DNA of 42,841 bases from positions 1 to 42,841 of the forward strand of contig DAXG01000034.1 in assembly GCA_002506275.1 (NCBI GenBank). The letters are read 5' to 3'. The stretch comes from Euryarchaeota archaeon UBA259 (lineage in GTDB: Archaea > Thermoplasmatota > Poseidoniia > Poseidoniales > Poseidoniaceae). Each line of letters starts with the position of its first letter. The stretch's first letter is position 1. This document shows positions 25,717 through 34,049 of the stretch, piece after piece. Under the pieces are notes generated by a model, which made no database searches, was not told where the DNA came from, and saw only the letters and a list, made by a program, of their open reading frames with translations. The translations under genes were made by a program, and so were the position numbers.

Positions 25717-25838
25717 TACTGCTTTAGAGGCATCACAAGAGCTGTATTACAATGAGCATTTGATACCCACATGATAACAACCTTCTAAACCCAATGGAAC
25801 ACGTGGGAATGTCGGAACAGTGCTCTAGAGGTGGCCCA

Positions 25839-27473
25839 ATGCTTGAGGAATTAAATCTGAACTATCGCAGAATTGGGCTACAAGCCGCATTTTGGTCGGT
25901 CATGCTGATTTTATTGCTGAGTATTTTGATTAATTTCGTTAATATTTCCAACACCAACCAATTGTCCGCTTACGATGACGACTGGAACGATATGTCTGCG
26001 TTTCGCCAAGACATCAAGGACATGGGCATTCAAACCAACTCATTGGTGAGCAGTCCACTTCTTCTTGCGGACATTGAAGACCCGCGAAACACCACCTACA
26101 TCTTAGCAGGTGTTGAACGTGATACGCTTTCTCTGCCGCAGTTCGACAGTGACGGATTCATTACCATCGCTTCCGAAGACGGGTATTCACCGTCTGAAAT
26201 TGATGCTATCGTTGAGTTCGTCGACGCAGGTGGTACAGCACTGGTTCTTGACGACTATGGATTTGCAGGAAGTATTGCACAGGCCTATGGAGTCCGATAC
26301 ACGGGATACCAGCTCTTCGACACAACCTATGTTCAGGAATTGGATTACAACTACATCTGGATGTGTGTACAAGCAACACCTTGTGGCATGAACGGCAGCA
26401 GCATCGACCCGACGACAATTTCAGTCCATGAACGATGGAGCGGTGCCAGCGGAGAAGGAGCACATCCGTGCAGCCTCATGAACGGTCAATCCATGCCGCT
26501 GGAAGATGCTGGTTTGTGCGCTCACCATTGGAACAGCGGTGAGATTGAATACAACGCAACCTACCAAATGTTGCTCAACAACATCACTGCTTTGGAACTC
26601 ATTCCTGGCGTTAACGGGGCATTGTCAGAAGTGTCCATCCGTGCAGTCACCAGTAACGAAGCAACGGTTGATGTCAACGGTGACGGTGAAATCTGGGTCG
26701 GTAACGAAGTCAACTCAGAAACCCCTGACCTTTGGGGACAATTCAACCTCAGCATCGAAGCATGTGCTCGAAAATCATGCGACCCCGATGAAGGCGGTCG
26801 AATCGTCTTCGTGGCTGATGGTTCTGCGCTGATCAATGCTATTTACGACTATGAAGGGTTCAATGACCCCAACAACCCATTGTACGGAACAAACGACTGC
26901 GTGACCAACAATACCAAGTGCATTCCTGAAAACGACAACAGAAAATGGGCGCTGGATTTCATTGCTGAAGCGTTGATGTCCAGTAAAATTGGCGAGGAGG
27001 GGCAACCTTCTGAGAACGCCATGGTTATTTTCGATGAATCAAGACATCCGCAAAACGGTTTGTTGGCAGACTCCTACAACACCGTTTACTTCTTGTTGGT
27101 CTATTTCACCGGTGAAGGACTTGCTATGCTCCTGCTGTTCCTCGGTCTGTTCATCGCATTCGAGGCTGTCCTCATCAAGAAGCGAGACCCAGAACCATGG
27201 CGACACGTCTTCAGCATCATTTACTACGGATTTGGCGATGCCAACCGTTACACATACTATGCCAAGACCGACAAGATTCGACAAGTATTCCTCTCCAAGG
27301 TAAGAAACCAAAACGGTCTGTCACGGGAAGAGTTCCACGCTATGCCGGCCCGAGATTTGGTTTCACTCATCAACGACCCGGTCTTAGCAAAATTCGCAAT
27401 TGAACCGAGTAAATACTCTCTTGAACAGACGGTTGCTGTTGTTAAACGAATCAAGGCGTGGGGAAGAACCTGA
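25839..27473 (+). CDS. DUF4350-like membrane protein
   Basis: 544 residues. One N-terminal helix (~AFWSVMLILLLSILINFV) and one near residue ~430 (VYFLLVYFTGEGLAMLLLFLGLFIAF) flank a large extracytoplasmic domain; a cytoplasmic tail of ~100 residues is rich in charged helices. VDAGGTALVLDDYGFAGSIAQAYGV is the signature of DUF4350/GldG-like domains (a class I glutamine amidotransferase-like fold). The extracellular part contains several Cys pairs (CVQATPCG, CSL, CAHHW, CARKSCD, CVTNNTKC), so disulfides are probable, and acidic loops. GAGGTGG (25828-25834) precedes the ATG at 25839; an upstream ATG at 25794 has no such site. It is followed after 9 bp by DUF58 and then by a polytopic protein. Similar sets elsewhere accompany a MoxR ATPase, absent here. 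Confidence 0.8.
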   Translation: MLEELNLNYRRIGLQAAFWSVMLILLLSILINFVNISNTNQLSAYDDDWNDMSAFRQDIKDMGIQTNSLVSSPLLLADIEDPRNTTYILAGVERDTLSLPQFDSDGFITIASEDGYSPSEIDAIVEFVDAGGTALVLDDYGFAGSIAQAYGVRYTGYQLFDTTYVQELDYNYIWMCVQATPCGMNGSSIDPTTISVHERWSGASGEGAHPCSLMNGQSMPLEDAGLCAHHWNSGEIEYNATYQMLLNNITALELIPGVNGALSEVSIRAVTSNEATVDVNGDGEIWVGNEVNSETPDLWGQFNLSIEACARKSCDPDEGGRIVFVADGSALINAIYDYEGFNDPNNPLYGTNDCVTNNTKCIPENDNRKWALDFIAEALMSSKIGEEGQPSENAMVIFDESRHPQNGLLADSYNTVYFLLVYFTGEGLAMLLLFLGLFIAFEAVLIKKRDPEPWRHVFSIIYYGFGDANRYTYYAKTDKIRQVFLSKVRNQNGLSREEFHAMPARDLVSLINDPVLAKFAIEPSKYSLEQTVAVVKRIKAWGRT

Positions 27474-27482
27474 GGTGATATT

Positions 27483-28736
27483 ATGTGGACACGTAAGGCA
27501 TCTTTCACATTCACCGGCGGTATTGCACTTATTCTCATCGGAATGATGATTGCAAATCTCCAGATGATGATTCTTGGACTGACGTTCATCGCTTTCATTG
27601 TTGTCAACTCGTGGATTTCGGGTCACGGAGATGTCGAAGTTCAACGAACACTTTCTGCAGATAATCTCTACAAAGGCGATGATTTGTACGTTGAGCTGCT
27701 GGTCACGAACCGCTCAAACCGCAACACTCAACTCTTGGAAGTCTACGACAACATTCCGCATGAAATGAAATTGAGAAGCGGGCTTAACCAAATGAGACTC
27801 AACCTTAAACCCGGAGAAAGCGCTCGAATACGCTACGTCCTTCGATGCCCGCTGCGAGGTCATTTCTCGATTGGGCCGGTATCACTGCGTTCACGCAACA
27901 CCTTCAACTTGGGCGTCGACGAAATGTACGTCGACCACCACAGCGACATCGTCATCTTCCCACAAATCAAGGAAGTGGAAGAAGCATTCCTTCGCTCCCG
28001 CACACCAAAGATGTACACTGGAGCCACAACACTGCGAACACCTGGGCAAGGTTCAGAATTCTACTCACTGCGAGAATATGTACCGGGTGACCCGTTCAAG
28101 AACATCAATTGGAAGGCGTTTGCCCGTACAGGTGACTTGATGGTCAACGAAAAGTGCCGAGATGCTGTTACCGACTTGTACATTCTTTTGGACAGTAGAG
28201 ACATCGCTCGAATCGGTACAGTGCTGAAAAATCCCCTCGAGATGGGAACCGTGTCTGCTGCAAGTCTTGCGGCCTTTTTCCTCAAGAGAAGAGATTCTGT
28301 TGCTCTTGCCATCTTCGACGACAACCTCTCCTATCTCCCACCGGATACCGGTGACAAGCAGTATTTCAAAATCCTCAGCGCCCTTGCCGGCGTATCTCCG
28401 AAGGGGACCATGCCGTTACAAGCCGTTACCAACTCATTGAGCGGTAGGTTCAGCCGAGGCAGTCCGGTCTTCATCATCTCCTCATGTGAGGGTGACGGAA
28501 CAGTTCCTGCTGCAGTCCGAGATCTCGTTGGACGCGGCCACGAAGTAACCGTACTCTCGCCTTCAAGCATTGACTTTGAGCGATTAGTGAGCCGAATACC
28601 TCGTATGTCCTATGAAGTTCTCAAACTCGAACGACAGAACCGCCTAACCACACTGGCCGGTTCTGGAGCAATGGTCATCGATTGGATGCCAGACATGGAC
28701 TTGTCACAAGCACTCATGCAAGTGAGGGGGTATTGA
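27483..28736 (+). CDS. DUF58-domain protein
   Basis: 417 residues. Two short N-terminal hydrophobic helices (~SFTFTGGIALILIGMMIANL and LGLTFIAFIVVNSWI) are followed by a beta-rich domain, then the DUF58 core. The signature EFYSLREYVPGDPFKNINWKAFARTGDLMV is at about residues 190-218, and LYILLDSRDIARIG is an Asp-Ser-x-like start of a vWA-type fold (MIDAS only partial). DUF58 proteins usually work with a MoxR AAA+ ATPase in cell-envelope or stress functions; no MoxR is seen in this window. The ATG has GAGGTGA upstream and overlaps or abuts the preceding gene by only 9 bp, so the pair is an operon. The last codon is 1 bp before the next ATG. Confidence 0.88.
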   Translation: MWTRKASFTFTGGIALILIGMMIANLQMMILGLTFIAFIVVNSWISGHGDVEVQRTLSADNLYKGDDLYVELLVTNRSNRNTQLLEVYDNIPHEMKLRSGLNQMRLNLKPGESARIRYVLRCPLRGHFSIGPVSLRSRNTFNLGVDEMYVDHHSDIVIFPQIKEVEEAFLRSRTPKMYTGATTLRTPGQGSEFYSLREYVPGDPFKNINWKAFARTGDLMVNEKCRDAVTDLYILLDSRDIARIGTVLKNPLEMGTVSAASLAAFFLKRRDSVALAIFDDNLSYLPPDTGDKQYFKILSALAGVSPKGTMPLQAVTNSLSGRFSRGSPVFIISSCEGDGTVPAAVRDLVGRGHEVTVLSPSSIDFERLVSRIPRMSYEVLKLERQNRLTTLAGSGAMVIDWMPDMDLSQALMQVRGY

Positions 28737-28737
28737 G

Positions 28738-29952
28738 ATGGCTGATGATGTGGGATTGCAACGAGACGTCACCGTCACGGGTGAAAGAAGTCCAAGGACA
28801 CTGCACCTCAAACTCCTTCGAAAGCAGTGGCAAATCATCTCCTTGCAGGTCATTGCCACAATGGCACTTGTCGGCATGTATCTGGAAGTTGTCTCAAATT
28901 ACGTCGTTGGCTCCATCGACCACACCATGCTGTTTGACACCATCGAAATACTGATTGGAGACCAACTGCCAATCGGAGACTGGTTGACCGGTGAAGGAAG
29001 AAGCGGCCTGGCTCGATTCTTCGTACCCTTGATCCTCGGAATAGTCGTGGGTGGCGGTATGGCATTACTTGCCTTCCAAACGCCGAAAGTTCAACAACGG
29101 GTCAAACTTGGATTCATCGTCACGCTCATCGTTGTCTTGGTCGGACAGTTGTTGTTGTCATGGCTAACCGGAATGCTGTTCTCATTCGACCTACGCTTGC
29201 CAAACTCGAACGAATTAAGCACCCTTGAATGGCCACTGCTCATGATTCTCTCACTGATGATTCTGTTCCTTTACCTCTTACCCGTTATCATGGGTGTGCG
29301 CGGCATTTGGGGATTGTCTCGTCGCTCCATCGCTTGGGCCATTGGATTCACATTGCTGTTTCTTGGAATACACGCCATTCTTGCTTTCCCACTCATCAAC
29401 GGTCAACTGGGCTCGTACGGCGATTCAGTCAACGTCATCGGTGCTCAATTCAGCGAACCGACCATCGGCATTTTCGGATTGATGTTGGTCACCAAACAAC
29501 AGTTTGCGTTGATTATGATTGCAGTCCTCATCATGGTGTTCCAAGAATCATCCTACGGTGTCATCCGCTATCTCGAGTATGCCTACAGACTTCCTGAATC
29601 GTGCAAGCGTGACCCAGAATACGTCCGACAAATGGATAACGTCCTCAACACACACCTCAAACACACCTTTGGATTCCTTGGGCTCACGGGTATCGCAACA
29701 ATGGTGGCACTTGGCTTCCACACGGTTCTGCTCGGTTTTGTCGAAGATTCAACGGGAAGTCAATGGGCTGGACAAATCTCTGAATCGATTGAATTGTCGC
29801 TTACCTATGGATTGGTAATCTCCGCTGCCATGTTCTTGAGCATCATGGCACTGTTACGATTCTTTGTACCTTGGGAGAGAATATGGGGACTGGTCTACGC
29901 TCGAAAGAACGCTGATGCACTACCCGCAGAAAAGCAAGTCGTCGATATTTAA
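28738..29952 (+). CDS. Polytopic membrane protein of unknown family
   Basis: 404 residues with roughly nine hydrophobic helices, among them LQVIATMALVGMYLEVV, FVPLILGIVVGGGMALLAF, LGFIVTLIVVLVGQLLL, WPLLMILSLMILFLYLLPVI, AIGFTLLFLGIHAILAF, FALIMIAVLIMVFQ, FGFLGLTGIATMVALGF and LVISAAMFLSIMALLRF. A cytoplasmic segment contains SCKRDPEYVRQMDN. I do not recognise the family. It is the third gene of the DUF4350-DUF58 operon, with 1 bp separating it from DUF58, and GTGAGGGGGT as probable ribosome site. The context suggests a membrane partner of those two envelope proteins. It ends exactly against the convergent stop of the small membrane gene, with no intergenic base. Confidence 0.72.
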   Translation: MADDVGLQRDVTVTGERSPRTLHLKLLRKQWQIISLQVIATMALVGMYLEVVSNYVVGSIDHTMLFDTIEILIGDQLPIGDWLTGEGRSGLARFFVPLILGIVVGGGMALLAFQTPKVQQRVKLGFIVTLIVVLVGQLLLSWLTGMLFSFDLRLPNSNELSTLEWPLLMILSLMILFLYLLPVIMGVRGIWGLSRRSIAWAIGFTLLFLGIHAILAFPLINGQLGSYGDSVNVIGAQFSEPTIGIFGLMLVTKQQFALIMIAVLIMVFQESSYGVIRYLEYAYRLPESCKRDPEYVRQMDNVLNTHLKHTFGFLGLTGIATMVALGFHTVLLGFVEDSTGSQWAGQISESIELSLTYGLVISAAMFLSIMALLRFFVPWERIWGLVYARKNADALPAEKQVVDI

Positions 29953-30195
29953 TCACGCATCGTTGAGAACCGATTGAAGAGCTCGTCCAATAAGTTCAGC
30001 ACACATCAGCAACAGCAACGGTAATCCGCACCATGCTGCAAGTGTGCCAAGTGCACCGTCCAACGTATCCAAAACAATCGGGTGGAGCAGCCATGTTCCA
30101 GCGATGACCAAAACCAGTACTATTCGTTCAAGAAACAGGGGATAACGCCGCCCAGGTGATTCGCTTCGATGAAGGAGAGTCGAAGGTTCAGTCAT
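29953..30195 (-). CDS. Small two-helix membrane protein (roadblock operon)
   Basis: 80 residues. Hydrophobic helices ~IVLVLVIAGTWLLHPIV (residues 25-41) and TLAAWCGLPLLLLMCAELIG (51-70). The N-terminal basic segment (HRSESPGRRY) suggests that it sits in the cytoplasm. No recognised family. The gene follows the 1059-aa coiled-coil gene by 9 bp with GAGGTG before the ATG, so it is the last gene of that operon and could be its membrane anchor (inference). Confidence 0.68.
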   Translation of the reverse strand: MTEPSTLLHRSESPGRRYPLFLERIVLVLVIAGTWLLHPIVLDTLDGALGTLAAWCGLPLLLLMCAELIGRALQSVLNDA

Positions 30196-30204
30196 GTGAG
30201 CACC

Positions 30205-33200
30205 TCAGAAATCAAGATTCGACAGTCGTGCTTCAAGAGCAGCCAAAGCTGGGTCGGTAGTCTGTTCCACAGCAGGTTCCTTCCTGCGATCCCATGATGC
30301 ATCAAGTCGAGCCAATTCAGCCTCAAGTTGGGCCCGCTCATCACTGTGTTCTGATTCATTGACCGTGACCGGCGTACTGGTCGGGGCTGATTCCTTCGTA
30401 TCAGAGTCATCTTCATCAACAGGTGTAGGCATTTGCTCCCAACCTGATTCATCAACTTCAGCTGTTTCGACAACAACATCGAGTGAAACTGGAACCTGTC
30501 CGGCAAGTGAGGGTTCCATATCGCTCAACATCGCCTGTTCGACCGGTGTTCGTTGAGCATCGGGGATTGTATTGCGTTCATACGGCAACAAGCCGTCGCG
30601 TTGGAATTCCCAAAGCATACCGCTTGGGACGCCATCAGCGAGTCCTGAAGCGTCCAATTGGGTAATCAGTTCTTCAAGGACACGAGCGGTGTCTTCCAAG
30701 GCAATCGCTTCACCTGCATCTCGTTGGTCCGCTTCCAAATAGATGTCATCAAGAGCGACTTGAATGAGTTTACGAGTGGCTTGTGCAATACTTGGTAGCG
30801 CTTCGGGCCGTGTGCAATTGTTCAGCAATGCATCCACTTCGTGTGGAGGTGCTCCGAGTCGAACAAGTTGTTCAAGGACATTTCTTAATCGACGCAACAT
30901 CGTGATGGAACGGTCGAAATCTTCCAGCAGATGTTCAAGGTCAAGAACCACATGGCCGACTGTTTCTCCCAACTGATGTTCGAGCCGTTGTTGAACTGAC
31001 CAGCGTGCGAGTCCGCGAACTGCACCTGCGGTTTGAGGAACTTGTCGTTCAAGGAGCGTCATGACTTCACTGGAAAGAAGATGCCGTGGTGTTGCCGCAA
31101 CATGGTCCACGGTTGATTGAATCACTTGCAAACCACGCTCGACGGCACGGTCGAGCAGTGTAACTGAGTAACCCAATGCTCTGGCATTCTCAAGCCGTTC
31201 AAGCACCGGTCCAAGACCATCGAACGTTGAGGCATCGTCAAGCAGGGCTTGAGCAAGTGGCTCTTCAGCCAGTCTTGCTCGTAGGCGTTCTGCTTCTTGA
31301 ATATCAGAGAGTGCCTCTTCATGCGCTTGCGAAAGTGCTTCAGCACGCTCGATAAGCGATACAAGTTCGGCCTCAGCATGTCCTCTGCGAGCGCCAAGGT
31401 CACCCAATTCACGTAGCGTTTGACGGCGCTCAGACATCAATTCACGAAGTTCAGCCTGAACTTGTGCTTGACGTGCCTCGTCGGTAGCCAAGCGATTGCG
31501 ATCCTCTTCTGCTCTGCGGCGGGCCGCTTTCGCTTCCGATTCGATGGCCTCCAATTCAGATGAATTCGAGTGGATCTTGTCTTCCATCATCATGGCTTCC
31601 GCTTGCGCTCGAGTATGACGCTCTCGTGTTGCCTCAACTTGTTCTTGAAGAACTCGAAGTCGGCGTTCATCATCATCCGATTGTTGACGGATGGTTGCCA
31701 ATCTTTCACTTCCTGCCAAGAGGTCACCGTTGAGTTGTGCTTCTTTCAATGCCAACTCCTCAATGGATGAACGAAGAGTTTCGCTTGAATCTGCATGGCC
31801 GAGAGCCTTAGCCAATTCAGCAGCACGGACGCTCACCTGATGTTCAAGTTCATTCACACGCTTAACAAGGCGTTCTGCTCGGTTTTCAGCCTGTTCTGCC
31901 GCAGCACGAGATTCTGCAACATCCAATTGCAATGAGTCGAGAGAAGAATTCGAGGATTCGACTTTGGTAAGGAACTCTTGTCGTGATTCGGATGCTTCAC
32001 GGGCCAGGATTTGGGCAGCCTTCTTTCCAGATTGGGCCTCTTCAAGACGGCTGGTGAGGACGGCTTTTTCTTTTTCCAAATCGTTGATGAGGTGTTCTGC
32101 TGATTCCAATCGGCGTCGCAAACCGGCGTCGACTGCCAAGGGTTGAGTTGCGTCGCCTGGCAATCCTCCACTGACCACTTCTACTGTTTCAGGGAAGGTC
32201 GCACTGGAACGGTTCTTGCGCAGTTGTTCCATTCCGATTTCAAATCCAAACAAATCGGTGAGTTTACTCTTCAAATTGGCACGACGACTTTCAGAACGTG
32301 TTCGAAGGGTGACAAGAAGGTCGTGGAAATCGTCGAGTCGGAATTCATCAACCGTACCCGAGTCACGGGAAACAATGGTTCCTGCAGGTAAGCGGTGAAG
32401 TTTGAGGATTCGGGATGAATCGGTGAAGGTGAGCATTGCTTCCTCCAAAGATTGGCCTTCGGGAGCAGAGATTCCAACAGGTACACCTCGAGCTAAAAGG
32501 ACCGATACAGCGGTCGATGATTGGCCGGATTGAAGGTGACCGGTCACTTCTTCTTTGACTCCTGCAGTTAACATGGAAAGAATGGCATCAGGACCGCCTC
32601 GACCTTCACGCAGAACAAAACCTTCAGGCAATGGCCCGCCAGAAGCACCGACTGCACCGAGTTCGCCTTCCAGTACGGCTGCTGCTGCCGAAATAAGTCG
32701 TGCATGATTGGTATTGGCTTCGGTCCAAACGCCCAAGGATACATCTCCTGCTTGAGCCAAAAGAAGTGAACCACCTTCGTGGTGCATGGTCCAATGGCTA
32801 CCGCTGGTCATGCTGTCGTCTTCGACAATACTGATGTTCATCGCTTCCAGTGTCGAATGGATTTCTCGAGCAAGGGTTTCTGCTTCGTTCGGTAGTTCAC
32901 CAATGCTGTCAATCAACATACCTTGATCGATGGCAATCGCTCCTCGAACGGTTTCTCGTTCAACCATTGTTCGGAGAACTGCTGACAAATCTCGTGACAG
33001 AAGTCGGACGACTGCATCGCCACGTGCAAGAAGTCCCTGGCGGTCTGCTGCGTGCTCAAACGCTTCAGGAACAACTTCAGCGACGCTTCCGAGTCCTGCA
33101 AGTGAATACTCTCCAGCAATGTACCTGCTGTTTTCCGTGGATTCAAGGTCTTCAAGACGAAGTCGAGCCTCCTTACCTGCAAGCAACAGTTTGCCCTTAC

Positions 33201-33384
33201 CAGATTCAGCAAGCCAAGCAACGATTCGACCTGCACGAACCAAACGGTGTCCAGCAGGTGTTTTTCGTCGACCAACCCAGGTGCTAATCACACCATGGTC
33301 AAACGGTTGTATAGAACCGCTTTCGACGCTGATTGTTCCTTCAATTGGTTTTCCTTCGGGTAGATTAAACATGGTATCACTCAC
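30205..33384 (-). CDS. Large coiled-coil protein with roadblock-like N-terminal domain
   Basis: 1059 residues. Residues ~1-125 are a beta-rich N-terminal region (VISTWVGRRKTPAGHRLV). Residues ~127-240 look like a roadblock/LC7 domain: ETVRGAIAIDQGMLIDSIG and SLLLAQAGDVSLGVWTE. A third domain spans ~255-420. Residues ~420-745 form a long, charged coiled coil. The last ~300 residues are helical with a Pro/acidic tail. No membrane segment, Walker motif or signal peptide is visible. The start is GTG at 33384, overlapping the stop of the upstream roadblock gene (GTGA); ATG at 33372 is an alternative. The partner layout (roadblock + roadblock-coiled coil + membrane protein) suggests a scaffold that might recruit a small GTPase to the membrane; this is inference only. 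Confidence 0.78.
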   Translation of the reverse strand: MSDTMFNLPEGKPIEGTISVESGSIQPFDHGVISTWVGRRKTPAGHRLVRAGRIVAWLAESGKGKLLLAGKEARLRLEDLESTENSRYIAGEYSLAGLGSVAEVVPEAFEHAADRQGLLARGDAVVRLLSRDLSAVLRTMVERETVRGAIAIDQGMLIDSIGELPNEAETLAREIHSTLEAMNISIVEDDSMTSGSHWTMHHEGGSLLLAQAGDVSLGVWTEANTNHARLISAAAAVLEGELGAVGASGGPLPEGFVLREGRGGPDAILSMLTAGVKEEVTGHLQSGQSSTAVSVLLARGVPVGISAPEGQSLEEAMLTFTDSSRILKLHRLPAGTIVSRDSGTVDEFRLDDFHDLLVTLRTRSESRRANLKSKLTDLFGFEIGMEQLRKNRSSATFPETVEVVSGGLPGDATQPLAVDAGLRRRLESAEHLINDLEKEKAVLTSRLEEAQSGKKAAQILAREASESRQEFLTKVESSNSSLDSLQLDVAESRAAAEQAENRAERLVKRVNELEHQVSVRAAELAKALGHADSSETLRSSIEELALKEAQLNGDLLAGSERLATIRQQSDDDERRLRVLQEQVEATRERHTRAQAEAMMMEDKIHSNSSELEAIESEAKAARRRAEEDRNRLATDEARQAQVQAELRELMSERRQTLRELGDLGARRGHAEAELVSLIERAEALSQAHEEALSDIQEAERLRARLAEEPLAQALLDDASTFDGLGPVLERLENARALGYSVTLLDRAVERGLQVIQSTVDHVAATPRHLLSSEVMTLLERQVPQTAGAVRGLARWSVQQRLEHQLGETVGHVVLDLEHLLEDFDRSITMLRRLRNVLEQLVRLGAPPHEVDALLNNCTRPEALPSIAQATRKLIQVALDDIYLEADQRDAGEAIALEDTARVLEELITQLDASGLADGVPSGMLWEFQRDGLLPYERNTIPDAQRTPVEQAMLSDMEPSLAGQVPVSLDVVVETAEVDESGWEQMPTPVDEDDSDTKESAPTSTPVTVNESEHSDERAQLEAELARLDASWDRRKEPAVEQTTDPALAALEARLSNLDF

Positions 33385-33722
33385 ATTCGTGGGGTTGTCG
33401 CTAAAATTCGACGGTCGCGGTCAAGCGCATGTCGCCATCGTGCTAACCGACCACCGTCTCCGCTGAGTACGATGATGCGATTCGGTCCAACCACATCAAG
33501 AACCATGCGTGAAGTACTCTCGCACCAGACCTCATACACTTGACCCAAGCCAAGTGCATGGCCCGTTTCTTGAGCGACGCTCATCATCTCAACGGCTTGG
33601 TCAACAGGTGCAAAAATACCTTCCTCTCCAACACTGGCCAAGAGTTGACCTGAATCATCGAGAAGCATAGCATGATTGACGCCTTCAAGGCGGCATAATC
33701 CGGCTAATGCACGTTGCAGCAT
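33381..33722 (-). CDS. Roadblock/LC7-family protein
   Basis: 113 residues with the roadblock/LC7 pattern: helix LQRALAGLCRLEGVNHAMLLDDSGQLLASVG, a central amphipathic helix (VDQAVEMMSVAQETGHALGLG), then paired strands VYEVWCESTSRMVLDVVG and NRIIVLSGDGG, and a last helix. MglB-like members regulate small Ras-like GTPases, but no GTPase gene is in this window. A longer frame starts at TTG 33758; I chose ATG 33722, because the only TATA-like element, ATAAAAG on the minus strand (complement of ~33768-33776), would put the transcription start near 33746, downstream of that TTG. It is translationally coupled to the large coiled-coil gene (GTGA overlap). Confidence 0.72.
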   Translation of the reverse strand: MLQRALAGLCRLEGVNHAMLLDDSGQLLASVGEEGIFAPVDQAVEMMSVAQETGHALGLGQVYEVWCESTSRMVLDVVGPNRIIVLSGDGGRLARWRHALDRDRRILATTPRM

Positions 33723-34049
33723 GGTTCTCAAACAATCGGTCAGTGCTGTGGCCTTCAAGTACTTTTGCGCTTTTATCCCCCTAAAGGGGGATTTGAAGAC
33801 CCAAATAGATTTTCCAACTGGAGATTCAAAAAAGGGCGACGCGGAGACCGTTTCTTCGGTTGTTTTCCGCGCCTAATCTCGTATCAAAATACAGAGAAAA
33901 TCGGCATAATATCTCAGCAATTTGTTTATTATTCCAATTGAAAAATCGAAATTGCAATTGAAATATTTACTTCATCTTCTTGATTCAATGTGAGGAATCA
34001 GGTCATGGTAAGCGGTGAACTCAAACCGTAGAGGTGCACGCCAAGTACC
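33723..34049. promoter_or_regulatory. 327-bp AT-rich divergent promoter region with palindromes
   Basis: Contains the perfect 18-bp palindrome ATCCCCCTAAAGGGGGAT (33775-33792), centred next to the probable TATA box of the roadblock operon, so an operator function is plausible. TTTTCCAACTGGAGATTC (33810-33827) is followed by an A-run and AAGGGCG. A hairpin CGCGGA/TCCGCG plus ACCG/CGGT spans 33840-33871. Beyond it is an AT-rich stretch with CAATTGAAA repeated at 33935-33943 and 33955-33963, exactly 20 bp apart. A tiny reading frame (eight codons, MVSGELKP) lies at 34004-34030, followed by the AGAGGTG that precedes the thiolase gene. No larger gene is seen. Confidence 0.5.

Noticed and set aside
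34004..34030. Eight-codon frame upstream of the tRNA thiolase gene as a regulatory leader peptide
   Set aside because: Too short to support and no attenuator-like stems in this stretch; it may be chance.
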